Positions 1 through 4,678 are shown, counted from the stretch's first letter. The stretch: 10,083 nt of DNA from an uncultured Oribacterium sp. (GCA_937927445.1 CALAOB010000125.1:1-10083); one strand, 5' to 3'. Numbers and translations: made by a program. Notes: generated by a model not told the origin, from the sequence alone.

Positions 1-324
1 ACCTTCGCCACGCGGGTGTGCTCCAGTGCGCCTGCCGAGCTCTTTGCGACGGTCACCAATATCGGCCAGACCATCGAGGAGCTGAAGAAGGAAGGCATGT
101 GGTTCGTCTGTGCGGATATGGACGGCGAGCTCATGTATAAGCTGAATCTGAAGGGCTCGATCGGACTCGTCATCGGCAACGAGGGCGAGGGCGTTTCCCG
201 TCTCGTGAAGGAGAAGTGCGACATGGTCGCCTCCATCCCGATGAAGGGCGACATCGACTCCCTGAACGCCTCCGTCGCCTGCGGCGTGCTCGCGTACGAA
301 ATCGTACGGCAGCGACTGAACTGA
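1..324 (+). CDS. rlmB: TrmH/SpoU-family RNA 2'-O-methyltransferase, C-terminal part (RlmB-like)
   Basis: This is the last 107 codons of a SPOUT-class RNA ribose methyltransferase; its beginning lies outside the window. Visible family motifs are LVIGNEGEGVSRLV (about residues 57-70 of the fragment) and SLNASVACGVLAYE (about 88-101). These are SPOUT motifs 2 and 3, which form the knotted S-adenosylmethionine-binding site, with the catalytic region further N-terminal. The family member closest in style is RlmB, which methylates the 2'-OH of G2251 (E. coli numbering) in 23S rRNA; a tRNA-modifying paralogue cannot be excluded. The first 15-20 codons (TFATRVCSSAPAELFATVTN) align poorly with the usual SAGAxEHxxVAxVTN block and look two residues short. 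That may be divergence or sequence error at a contig edge. The stop TGA is at 322-324. No terminator follows, so read-through toward aroE is possible. Confidence 0.85.
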   Translation, partial: TFATRVCSSAPAELFATVTNIGQTIEELKKEGMWFVCADMDGELMYKLNLKGSIGLVIGNEGEGVSRLVKEKCDMVASIPMKGDIDSLNASVACGVLAYEIVRQRLN

Positions 325-380
325 CGGAAGGTGGGCTGATGGAGACATTGGCCAAATATAAGCGAATAGGAAGAACATGG

Positions 381-412
381 CAGGGAATCGCAGGCGGACG
401 CCGGATTCCCTG
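381..412 (+). repeat. Inverted repeat / hairpin between rlmB and aroE
   Basis: CAGGGAATC at 381-389 pairs perfectly with GATTCCCTG at 404-412 around a 14-base GC-rich loop that could itself fold (GGCG/CGCC). No T-tract follows, so it is a poor intrinsic terminator. It ends 11 bases before the aroE ribosome binding site, so it could be a processing or stabilising hairpin in a two-gene transcript. The role is inferred. Confidence 0.5.
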
Positions 413-432
413 TTCTGGATGATGGAGGAAAT

Positions 433-1410
433 ATGGAAATTTCAGGACGCACGAAAATGATCTGTCTGCTCGGCAGCCCGGTGGCGCACAGCATGTCCCC
501 GGCGATGCATAACGAGGCCTTCGCGGAGCTCGGACTCGACTACCGTTACCTCGCCTTCGATGTGAAGGAGGGGGAGCTCGCCGGCGTGATGGACAGCTTC
601 CGGAAGATGGGCGTGCGCGGCTTCAACCTCACGATGCCGCTGAAGACCGAGGCCGTCGCGCTCTGTGACCGGCTGAGCCCGGCAGCGGAGATCGCCGGAT
701 CGGTCAATACGGTCGTTTTCGAGGAAGATGGCACGACGACGGGGCACACCACGGACGGTATCGGCTTCACGGAGTCGGCACGTCAGGAAGGCGTCGATTT
801 CCGCGGACAGAAGGTGACGCTCCTCGGCACCGGTGGGGCCGGCATCGCTATCCTCGTGCAGCTCGCCCTCGATGGTGCCCGCGCGGTAGCCGTCTTCGAG
901 CGCGCCGGCAGCCGCTTCCACGAGCGCACCGCCCGCGTCGTTTCCGAGCTCAACGCGCGTACGAGCTGTCATGTCACGGTCTATGACTATGATGATGCCG
1001 TGATGCAGCAGCAGATCGCGGAGTCCTGTCTCCTCATCAACGCGACGAATGTCGGCATGGCACCGCACACCGATGCCTGCATCATCCCGGATCCGTCTTG
1101 GCTCACGAAGCGGGCGAGGGTAGCCTGCGGTGATATGCAGACCTCGGATGCGCCTGCTGCCCAGAGAGAGGCCCCGGCAGCCGATACGACTGCCGCACAG
1201 GAGGTGCAGACAGTGGCACCGCTGGTCGTCGCCGACGTCATCTATAATCCGCGGAAGACGAAGCTTCTCGAGATGGCAGAGGCCTGCGGCCTCAAGTCCT
1301 TCAACGGCATCAACATGCTGCTGTACCAGGGCGCAGCTGCCTTCGAGCTCTGGACCGGCGAGAAGATGCCGACGGAGAAGATCAAGGCGAAGTTTTTTCA
1401 GAAAAAGTAA
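433..1410 (+). CDS. aroE: Shikimate dehydrogenase (shikimate/quinate 5-dehydrogenase family)
   Basis: AroE reduces 3-dehydroshikimate to shikimate with NAD(P)H in cytoplasmic aromatic amino acid biosynthesis. The protein has 325 residues against about 270-290 for the family. The N-terminal substrate domain shows SPVAHSMSPAMHN (15-27, with the substrate-binding Ser pair), the catalytic Lys71 in NLTMPLK, Asn92 in SVNTV, and Asp108 in HTTDGIGF. The Rossmann glycine motif LLGTGGAG (130-137) and the INATNVGM segment (202-209) follow. The C-terminus has DVIYNPRKTKLL (268-279) and NGINMLLYQGAAAFELW, including the conserved Gln299. The excess length is an insertion at about 225-263, rich in Ala, Thr, Gln and Pro, between the usual IPDPSWL and VVADVIYNP segments. 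All key residues are present, so activity is likely retained. GGAGG at 424-428 sets the ATG start. It lies 108 bases after rlmB; a tRNA gene with its own promoter follows. Confidence 0.95.
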   Translation: MEISGRTKMICLLGSPVAHSMSPAMHNEAFAELGLDYRYLAFDVKEGELAGVMDSFRKMGVRGFNLTMPLKTEAVALCDRLSPAAEIAGSVNTVVFEEDGTTTGHTTDGIGFTESARQEGVDFRGQKVTLLGTGGAGIAILVQLALDGARAVAVFERAGSRFHERTARVVSELNARTSCHVTVYDYDDAVMQQQIAESCLLINATNVGMAPHTDACIIPDPSWLTKRARVACGDMQTSDAPAAQREAPAADTTAAQEVQTVAPLVVADVIYNPRKTKLLEMAEACGLKSFNGINMLLYQGAAAFELWTGEKMPTEKIKAKFFQKK

Positions 1411-1418
1411 ATTCGAGG

Positions 1419-1447
1419 TTGACAGAGCAGGGCCTCCATGATAAAGT
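1419..1447 (+). promoter_or_regulatory. Promoter of the tRNA-Thr gene
   Basis: A perfect -35 hexamer TTGACA (1419-1424) is followed after exactly 17 bases by TAAAGT (1442-1447), a 4-of-6 match to the -10 consensus. The tRNA begins 28 bases beyond the -10 box, a normal distance for a short 5' leader removed by RNase P. The -35 box starts 9 bases after the aroE stop codon. Confidence 0.75.
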
Positions 1448-1474
1448 ATAGAAGTTCTCGAGAGGGAACGGAAT

Positions 1475-1547
1475 GCTGGCATAGCACAGTCGGTAGTGCG
1501 TCGCATTGGTAGTGCGGAGGTCACCGGTCCGATTCCGGTTGCCAGCT
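1475..1547 (+). tRNA. tRNA-Thr, anticodon GGT
   Basis: The full cloverleaf folds by hand. The acceptor stem is GCTGGCA/TGCCAGC, and the D arm is GCAC/GTGC with loop AGTCGGTA. The anticodon stem is TCGCA/TGCGG (one T-G pair) with loop TTGGTAG, so the anticodon is GGT at 1508-1510, reading ACC and ACT threonine codons. The T arm is ACCGG/CCGGT with loop TCCGATT. The discriminator base is T at 1547. The CCA end is not encoded (TTC follows), so it must be added by nucleotidyltransferase. The string GGTAGTGCG occurs twice, in the D arm and the anticodon arm; this looks coincidental. The gene has its own promoter and terminator. The AT-rich region behind it suggests the locus may have served as an island insertion point, but I found no duplicated 3' end and no integrase. 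Confidence 0.93.
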
Positions 1548-1578
1548 TTCTTTATAGGGTGAGATAAGCACCTAAAGG

Positions 1579-1620
1579 AAAGCCCGGAAATGGCGTAAAG
1601 TCGTCATTTCCGGGCTTTTT
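1579..1620 (+). terminator. Rho-independent terminator after tRNA-Thr
   Basis: AAAGCCCGGAAATG (1579-1592) pairs perfectly with CATTTCCGGGCTTT (1605-1618) around a 12-base loop and runs into five T residues. The 14-pair stem makes this a strong intrinsic terminator. Because the A-rich foot mirrors the T-tract, it could work in both directions. Confidence 0.92.
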
Positions 1621-1680
1621 CTGTATGTTCATCCATCGATGTTACATAACGGTGTATTCACACTGGATGAACGTTTACAG
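1621..1680 (+). repeat. Long imperfect palindrome at the left edge of the AT-rich region
   Basis: CTGTA (1621-1625) pairs with TACAG (1676-1680), and inside it GTTCATCCA (1627-1635) pairs with TGGATGAAC (1664-1672). The two stems are separated by one base on the left and three on the right. The 28-base centre contains two further small inverted repeats, GTTA/TAAC (1641-1650) and GTGT/ACAC (1652-1663). The shape is thus a stem carrying two short hairpins. It begins directly after the tRNA terminator T-tract, where base composition shifts from GC-rich to AT-rich. It may be the end of an inserted element, a recombination site, or part of a structured RNA; the sequence alone does not decide. Confidence 0.5.
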
Positions 1681-1684
1681 CATG

Positions 1685-1739
1685 AAAAGTTGGGGCGAAA
1701 GCGTGATTTTTGTGGGGCGGAAAAATACGCACGACTTTT
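1685..1739 (+). other. Hairpin of unknown role upstream of abiF
   Basis: An outer pairing AAAAGT (1685-1690) with ACTTTT (1734-1739) encloses an inner stem. The inner stem pairs GCGT (1701-1704) plus ATTTTT (1706-1711), with one bulged G, with AAAAAT plus ACGC (1721-1730) around a G-rich loop. The motif TGGGGCG occurs twice, at 1691-1697 and 1713-1719. It could be part of a non-coding RNA or an untranslated leader. No family is recognised. Confidence 0.35.
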
Positions 1740-1742
1740 ATG

Positions 1743-1775
1743 TAAACTCTCATATTTATTTCAAAGGAGAGTTTA
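1743..1775 (+). repeat. Hairpin overlapping a ribosome binding site
   Basis: TAAACTCTC (1743-1751) pairs perfectly with GAGAGTTTA (1767-1775) around a 15-base AT-rich loop. The right arm overlaps AAGGAGAG, the apparent ribosome binding site of the 21-codon frame starting at 1779. If transcribed, the stem would partly hide that site, so it could gate translation of the small frame. This regulatory reading is inference. Confidence 0.45.
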
Positions 1776-1778
1776 GAT

Positions 1779-1844
1779 ATGAGAACGAAAAAAGTAAACT
1801 TACGCCGTCAACGTCAGTCAAGGGGCTTGACGTCTACAAGATAA
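1779..1844 (+). CDS. Possible 21-residue basic peptide (leader or remnant)
   Basis: An ATG at 1779 lies 8 bases after AAGGAGAG and opens a frame of 21 codons ending at TAA (1842-1844). The product (MRTKKVNLRRQRQSRGLTST, then Arg) has eight Lys/Arg residues and no acidic ones, and I do not recognise it. It could be a leader peptide whose translation affects expression of the downstream RNA/AbiF module, a remnant of a larger gene, or a chance frame. In its favour are the well-placed ribosome binding site and the hairpin covering it. Against it are its size and the overlap of its 3' half with the -35 region of the next promoter. Confidence 0.3.
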   Translation: MRTKKVNLRRQRQSRGLTSTR

Positions 1845-1855
1845 TACAGTATCAT
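1827..1855 (+). promoter_or_regulatory. Promoter of the abiF-associated RNA, with overlapping dyads
   Basis: TTGACG (1827-1832, 5 of 6 consensus) is separated by exactly 17 bases from TATCAT (1850-1855, 5 of 6), predicting a start near 1862. The -35 box sits in a run of GTCA repeats that can form competing dyads: GTCAAG/CTTGAC (1817-1831, 3-base loop) or ACGTCA/TGACGT (1811-1833). That arrangement would suit an operator controlling this promoter, though the AbiF protein shows no DNA-binding motif. Confidence 0.65.
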
Positions 1856-1861
1856 ATCATC

Positions 1862-1914
1862 AACAGAACCCACCACGCCTCTGATTACCATGCGCAACCC
1901 GGTGGGACTTTTTT
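1862..1914 (+). ncRNA. Short structured RNA upstream of abiF (candidate abiF RNA / antitoxin RNA)
   Basis: From the predicted start, about 53 bases run to a terminator-like hairpin. CCCACC (1869-1874) pairs with GGTGGG (1901-1906) across a 26-base loop, followed by AC and six T residues (1909-1914). A CGC/GCG pairing (1876-1878 with 1892-1894) is possible within the loop. The transcript would end just before the abiF ribosome binding site at 1921. Established knowledge, from memory: comparative genomics described a conserved 'abiF' RNA motif next to abiF genes, and AbiF-type proteins have been linked to RNA-partnered toxin-antitoxin behaviour. Position, size and terminator fit that class. I infer it is the partner RNA; it could instead be a plain attenuator that limits read-through into abiF. 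Confidence 0.65.
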
Positions 1915-1930
1915 ATTTGTGGAGATTTTT

Positions 1931-2839
1931 ATGTTGCAATATCCTAAGCGAATTTTAACAATAGCACAGCAAGTACAATCTTATGTTGATGCTGGGATGG
2001 TAATTACTTCTCGTGTGGATGTAGAAAATGCGTTAAGGTCAATTGGCTTTTATCGTTTGCGTGGATACTCTTTTCATTTGTATGATAATGATACAAAGAA
2101 GTATGTTTCAGGAACCAGATTTGAAGATATTTTAAAACTCTATCATTTTGATCAAGAACTATCCGTTTTGGTTTTTTCTATGATTTCCAAGATTGAAGTA
2201 TCTTTGAGAGTACGTTTAGTGGAAGCGCTGCTTATTCATGGAGATTCACTTGTTTTGCAAGATTCATCGATATATAGAGACAAAAAGCTTTATTGGCAAA
2301 ACATGTCAACCATTGCATCAGAGATTGCACGATCTAATGATGTGTTCATCAAACATAATTTTGATAATCATGATGGAGAAGTTCCTGTTTGGGCTGCTGT
2401 TGAGGTCATTTCATTTGGCACATTATCAAAGATAATTAAGAATTTAAAGACAGGTGCAGGAAGTTCGTATTCAATATTGGCAGCAAATTACCAGTATAGA
2501 TCACAAAAGGGAAATTTGGTAAATCCATCTCAGAAGATGTTGTCCTCTTGGATACAGGGTGTTTCGATATTACGTAATATGTGTGCTCACAATTCAAGAA
2601 TATACAATCGGACTATTCATACAACGCCGGAAATTCTTGATGTTGATAAAATCATGCCATTACCTGCACATAATGGATTGTATCAAAGCTTACTGGCAAT
2701 GAAATATTTGAAGCCATCTGATGAGGAATGGACATCGTTTGTAGATGAATTTGATAAGCTGATTCAAAAGAACAATAGTATAATCAGTATTACAGCAATG
2801 AATCTCCCAGCAGATTGGAAAGCACATTTAAGTGTGTGA
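1931..2839 (+). CDS. abiF: Abi_2 / AbiF-AbiD family abortive-infection protein (HEPN-type)
   Basis: The predicted protein has 302 residues and the typical layout of the Abi_2 family, whose members act in phage abortive infection. An N-terminal block reads ALRSIGFYRLRGYSFHLY (34-51). It is followed by FEDILKLYHFDQELSVLVF (64-82) and the helical IEVSLRVRLVEAL segment (88-100). The C-terminal half carries LRNMCAHNSRIYNR, giving Arg215-x4-His220, the R-x4-6-H signature of HEPN ribonucleases. No membrane segment or signal peptide is seen, so it is cytoplasmic. I chose ATG 1931 because GGAG lies at 1921-1924 with ideal spacing, the family homology begins here, and the structured RNA sits just upstream. 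The frame stays open to 1625, but that stretch has no family similarity. Codons are strongly AT-rich compared with aroE, suggesting transfer. RNA cleavage as its mode of action is inferred from the motif. Confidence 0.9.
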   Translation: MLQYPKRILTIAQQVQSYVDAGMVITSRVDVENALRSIGFYRLRGYSFHLYDNDTKKYVSGTRFEDILKLYHFDQELSVLVFSMISKIEVSLRVRLVEALLIHGDSLVLQDSSIYRDKKLYWQNMSTIASEIARSNDVFIKHNFDNHDGEVPVWAAVEVISFGTLSKIIKNLKTGAGSSYSILAANYQYRSQKGNLVNPSQKMLSSWIQGVSILRNMCAHNSRIYNRTIHTTPEILDVDKIMPLPAHNGLYQSLLAMKYLKPSDEEWTSFVDEFDKLIQKNNSIISITAMNLPADWKAHLSV

Positions 2840-2870
2840 ACCATCCGTATATAAAATTTTGTTAAGCACA

Positions 2871-2902
2871 AGAGACTACAGGAAATACGTGGTCTCTTTT
2901 TT
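2871..2902 (+). terminator. Rho-independent terminator after abiF
   Basis: AGAGACTAC (2871-2879) pairs with GTGGTCTCT (2889-2897), with one G-T pair and a 9-base loop, and runs into six T residues (2897-2902); a second T-rich run follows after one C. It closes the abiF unit 31 bases after its stop codon and separates it from the helix-turn-helix gene. Confidence 0.88.
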
Positions 2903-2926
2903 CTTTTTTTGAGCTATCTGCCAGTA

Positions 2927-2955
2927 CTGTTATTGTTCGACTAACGGATTATAAT
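2927..2955 (+). promoter_or_regulatory. Probable promoter of the helix-turn-helix gene
   Basis: A perfect -10 box TATAAT lies at 2950-2955. The matching -35 at 17-base spacing (CTGTTA, 2927-2932) is weak at 3 of 6. The predicted start is about 2962, roughly 40 bases before the ATG at 3003. A weak -35 is consistent with an activated or low-level promoter. Confidence 0.5.
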
Positions 2956-3002
2956 AAGGAGGTTAGAATTTGGTACGAACTTCCTTTTGAAGAGGTGAGG
3001 AT

Positions 3003-3200
3003 ATGGGCTTTTTATCAACTACACAAGCTTCTAAAAAATGGGGGATATCTCCACGTAGAATTCAGATTTTATGCTCGGAAGGACGTATTCCGGGCGTTTT
3101 TCGAATTGGCAACACCTGGGCAATTCCGGAAGATGCGGAGAAGCCGAAAGACGCGCGTATTAAGAGCGGAAAATATATAAAGGATGAAAGCGAGATTTGA
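3003..3200 (+). CDS. Small excisionase/MerR-like helix-turn-helix DNA-binding protein
   Basis: This 65-residue protein begins MGFLSTTQASKKWGISPRRI. That is the SxxQAAxxWGISxRxV pattern of the winged helix-turn-helix seen in excisionase (HTH_17) and MerR N-terminal domains, followed by the wing-like segment CSEGRIPGVFRIGNTWAIPEDA (about 28-49). The basic tail ends KSGKYIK. It lacks any effector domain, so it is a small DNA-binding regulator or recombination directionality factor. A purine-rich GAGGTGAGG (2992-3000) sits close to the ATG. The stop TGA (3198-3200) is one base before the next start codon (3202), so the two were translationally coupled. Proteins of this type often precede toxin or defence genes in Firmicutes, and its downstream partner resembles BrxA. 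No phage integrase is present, which makes a true excisionase role less likely. Confidence 0.75.
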   Translation: MGFLSTTQASKKWGISPRRIQILCSEGRIPGVFRIGNTWAIPEDAEKPKDARIKSGKYIKDESEI

Positions 3201-3201
3201 C

Positions 3202-3345
3202 ATGGGAGAACTGAAATATAAGGCATCGCTTACCCGGGAACAGTTTTTGTTTTACGAGACAAGAATCGTTGCCAGACTGATGCTCCAGGGCAAATCCGAA
3301 GTATCTGCAGGCGGTACTCCTTTACATGCCGGACTACGTTCATGA
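3202..3345 (+). pseudogene. BrxA-like (DUF1819) 5' fragment, truncated
   Basis: The ATG at 3202 opens a 47-codon frame ending at TGA 3343-3345. The first 33 residues contain KASLTREQFLFYETRIVARL (7-26) and then MLQGKSE. I recognise this as the N-terminal pattern of DUF1819/BrxA, the roughly 200-residue DNA-binding protein encoded first in many BREX phage-defence operons. After about residue 33 the similarity stops and the remaining residues (VSAGGTPLHAGLRS) are simply the wrong frame of the adjoining transposase remnant. So this is a broken gene with about five-sixths of its length missing. It starts one base after the helix-turn-helix stop, preserving the original operon arrangement. No other BREX genes (brxB, brxC, pglX, pglZ) are in the window. 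The family assignment is from memory of the motif and rests on a short segment. Confidence 0.6.
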
Positions 3346-3460
3346 GCCCGAGGGCATTGAAGAGCTGATGCCATGGTCAGATAAGGTGAAGAAACTCTGT
3401 GCCATAGACACGAAGGCAACTATCGAAGACAAGGATGGAAATCCAAAGATCTCACGGTAG
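3293..3460 (+). pseudogene. IS66-family transposase (TnpC) C-terminal remnant
   Basis: In the +1 frame relative to the BrxA-like fragment, an open stretch reads NPKYLQAVLLYMPDYVHEPE and then GIEELMPWSDKVKKLC, ending at TAG 3458-3460. The YMPxYxxEPEGIExLMPWS pattern is typical of the very C-terminus of clostridial IS66-type transposases. No start codon or ribosome binding site belongs to it; the catalytic DDE core and the accessory tnpA/tnpB genes are absent. The junction with the BrxA-like fragment lies at about 3291-3302. The transposase 3' end is immediately followed by an IS66-like terminal hairpin, which supports the assignment. It is inert by itself. Confidence 0.65.
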
Positions 3461-3469
3461 TCAGTTAGC

Positions 3470-3495
3470 GCGCTCAGCTAACACTGAGCGCTTAC
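3470..3495 (+). mobile_element. Right terminus of an IS66-like element
   Basis: GCGCTCAG (3470-3477) and CTGAGCGC (3484-3491) form a perfect 8-base hairpin with loop CTAACA, followed by TTAC (3492-3495). Read on the minus strand the end begins GTAAGCGCTCAG, matching the GTAAGCG-type termini known for IS66 elements. It lies 10 bases after the transposase stop, the expected place. The matching left end is not present in this window, consistent with an internal deletion. Confidence 0.6.
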
Positions 3496-3554
3496 ATTAC
3501 AGGCAGGTTTTTCTAGGCCTTTTCGATGGTTTGGTAGAGCGAGTAGTACTGGTT

Positions 3555-4496
3555 TTAACGTTTAGAGCCGATATCTGAAAAATAATTACTATAATATTTC
3601 TTTAATTCCCTCGATAGGTATACGATCGCTGGGTTCTCCTTCAGTTCTGACCGTACCAGCATCATATGGACACGCTCGAGCTTTGGTTCGAGTGAAAAAT
3701 ACAGAATGCCATTCATGCTTTTGATGTTGTTCTTCGGGATGAAGCCCACACCCATATTTTCATAGATGAGCCCAAGGATGGTCTGGGTATTGGAGGCCGT
3801 GCCGGCAACCCTCGGAGAGAAATCACTGTCTGCGAAAAACTGATCGACCAGAATACGGATACAGCTTCTTGGGTACTGCATGATAAACGGGTAGGTTCCG
3901 AATAATTTCCGCAGGGAGGACGGCGTGAGCGTCGGCAGCTTTTTTCGATGCTTTTTTAAGAGTGCTTCACAGGCAGAGAGGGTACTCGGCGCAGTAAACA
4001 GAATCTCTTCTTTATACATCACGAAGGATGGTTCACGATAGCAGTTTTCTCCAGGAGCGGTGATGAGAACCGCATCCAGGGTGCCGTGATCGAGACTGTA
4101 GATGGCGATATCGAGATTATCACAATTGATGATCGACACATGCACACCCGGATATATTTTATGCAGCTCCGGGAGGATGGCATGCAGCATGTCGATGGCG
4201 ACCGAAGAAGTGGTACCGATCTGAAGAACCAGCGGTTTCGATAATTCGGCGATTTTCCTGCGGAAGGTCGTCGTCATCTCCTGTACCTGGGTGGCATACT
4301 CAATATAGATTTTTCCGGCTTCCGTCGGCACATATTTTCCATGCTCCCGTGTAAACAGCTTCGTGCCCAGCTCCGCTTCTTCATTTTTTAAAAACTGGCT
4401 CAGATTGGACTGCGAAACGTAGAGCTCCTTCGCTGCCCGGGTCATCGATCCGGTTTTATATAAGGCGATCATATATTCTAAAGATTTACTATTCAT
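3555..4496 (-). CDS. LysR-type transcriptional regulator
   Basis: The predicted protein has 313 residues, the usual LysR length. The N-terminal helix-turn-helix is clear: SLEYMIALYKTGSMTRAAKE (5-24), then LYVSQSNLSQFLKNEEAELGTKLFTR (25-50). It is followed by a linker helix and a periplasmic-binding-like effector domain (about 85-300, beginning PLVLQIGTTSSVAIDML). LysR proteins bind DNA as tetramers and respond to a small effector. I prefer the ATG at 4496 with GGTGAG just upstream; a GTG at 4529 would add 11 residues outside the family alignment. The gene is divergent from the peptide-transporter operon, the classic arrangement for a regulator that controls its neighbour and itself. The natural effector is likely a peptide or a nutritional signal, which is inference. 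The downstream side (3496-3554) has no clear terminator. Confidence 0.9.
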   Translation of the reverse strand: MNSKSLEYMIALYKTGSMTRAAKELYVSQSNLSQFLKNEEAELGTKLFTREHGKYVPTEAGKIYIEYATQVQEMTTTFRRKIAELSKPLVLQIGTTSSVAIDMLHAILPELHKIYPGVHVSIINCDNLDIAIYSLDHGTLDAVLITAPGENCYREPSFVMYKEEILFTAPSTLSACEALLKKHRKKLPTLTPSSLRKLFGTYPFIMQYPRSCIRILVDQFFADSDFSPRVAGTASNTQTILGLIYENMGVGFIPKNNIKSMNGILYFSLEPKLERVHMMLVRSELKENPAIVYLSRELKKYYSNYFSDIGSKR

Positions 4497-4599
4497 GCAT
4501 CTCACCACTTCGAATTGTGCAGTTTTCACATTAAATCAGAAAAAATATCTTAATTTATGAAAATCAGAATAATCATGCACTAATATTCAAATGAATGAC

Positions 4600-4614
4600 T
4601 GTGCATAATGCACA
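4600..4614. promoter_or_regulatory. Candidate LysR operator, TGTGCAT-A-ATGCACA
   Basis: This is a perfect 7-base inverted repeat around one central base, with an additional ATGCAC half-site 20 bases to the left (4575-4580). LysR proteins usually bind dyads with T and A at the outer ends plus a second half-site near the promoter, so this is the best candidate for the recognition site. It lies 104 bases upstream of the LysR start and 163 bases before the first permease gene. Confidence 0.5.
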
Positions 4615-4620
4615 TGAAAA

Positions 4621-4633
4621 TCCGTGATACGGA
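4621..4633. promoter_or_regulatory. Short palindrome TCCGT-GAT-ACGGA
   Basis: Five-base arms around a three-base centre lie only 6 bases from the 4600-4614 dyad. It may be part of an extended regulator-binding region or a chance palindrome. No known motif is recognised. Confidence 0.25.
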
Positions 4634-4678
4634 AACAGCGAAACGTATTTCACTTTCAAAGATTATAAACTCATACAA

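Noticed and set aside
1492..1517. Direct repeat GGTAGTGCG inside the tRNA gene
   Set aside because: Both copies are accounted for by normal D-arm and anticodon-arm pairing, so the repeat is coincidental.
442..1524. Long open frame on the minus strand opposite aroE
   Set aside because: It is a shadow of GC-rich aroE codons, runs into the tRNA gene, has no recognisable domain, and the plus-strand gene is certain.
1800..1835. Repeated GTCA units as a CRISPR-like or iteron array
   Set aside because: There are only three or four short units without regular spacing; they are better read as promoter-associated dyads.
1625..1930. In-frame 102-codon extension upstream of the AbiF start
   Set aside because: The frame stays open, but it crosses hairpins, a promoter and a terminator-like RNA, has no similarity to the family, and ATG 1931 has a well-spaced ribosome binding site.
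2970..2990. Six-codon frame from TTG after AAGGAGG (2957-2963)
   Set aside because: The ribosome binding site is good but the start is rare and the product too short to support; it could be a leader but nothing else indicates it.
3496..3554. Terminator for the LysR gene
   Set aside because: Only weak 4-base pairings (AGGC/GCCT) are present and no convincing T-tract exists on the minus strand.
1521..3560. Duplicated tRNA 3' end as an attachment site
   Set aside because: I looked for a second copy of the T-arm and acceptor sequence at the far edge of the AT-rich segment and found none.
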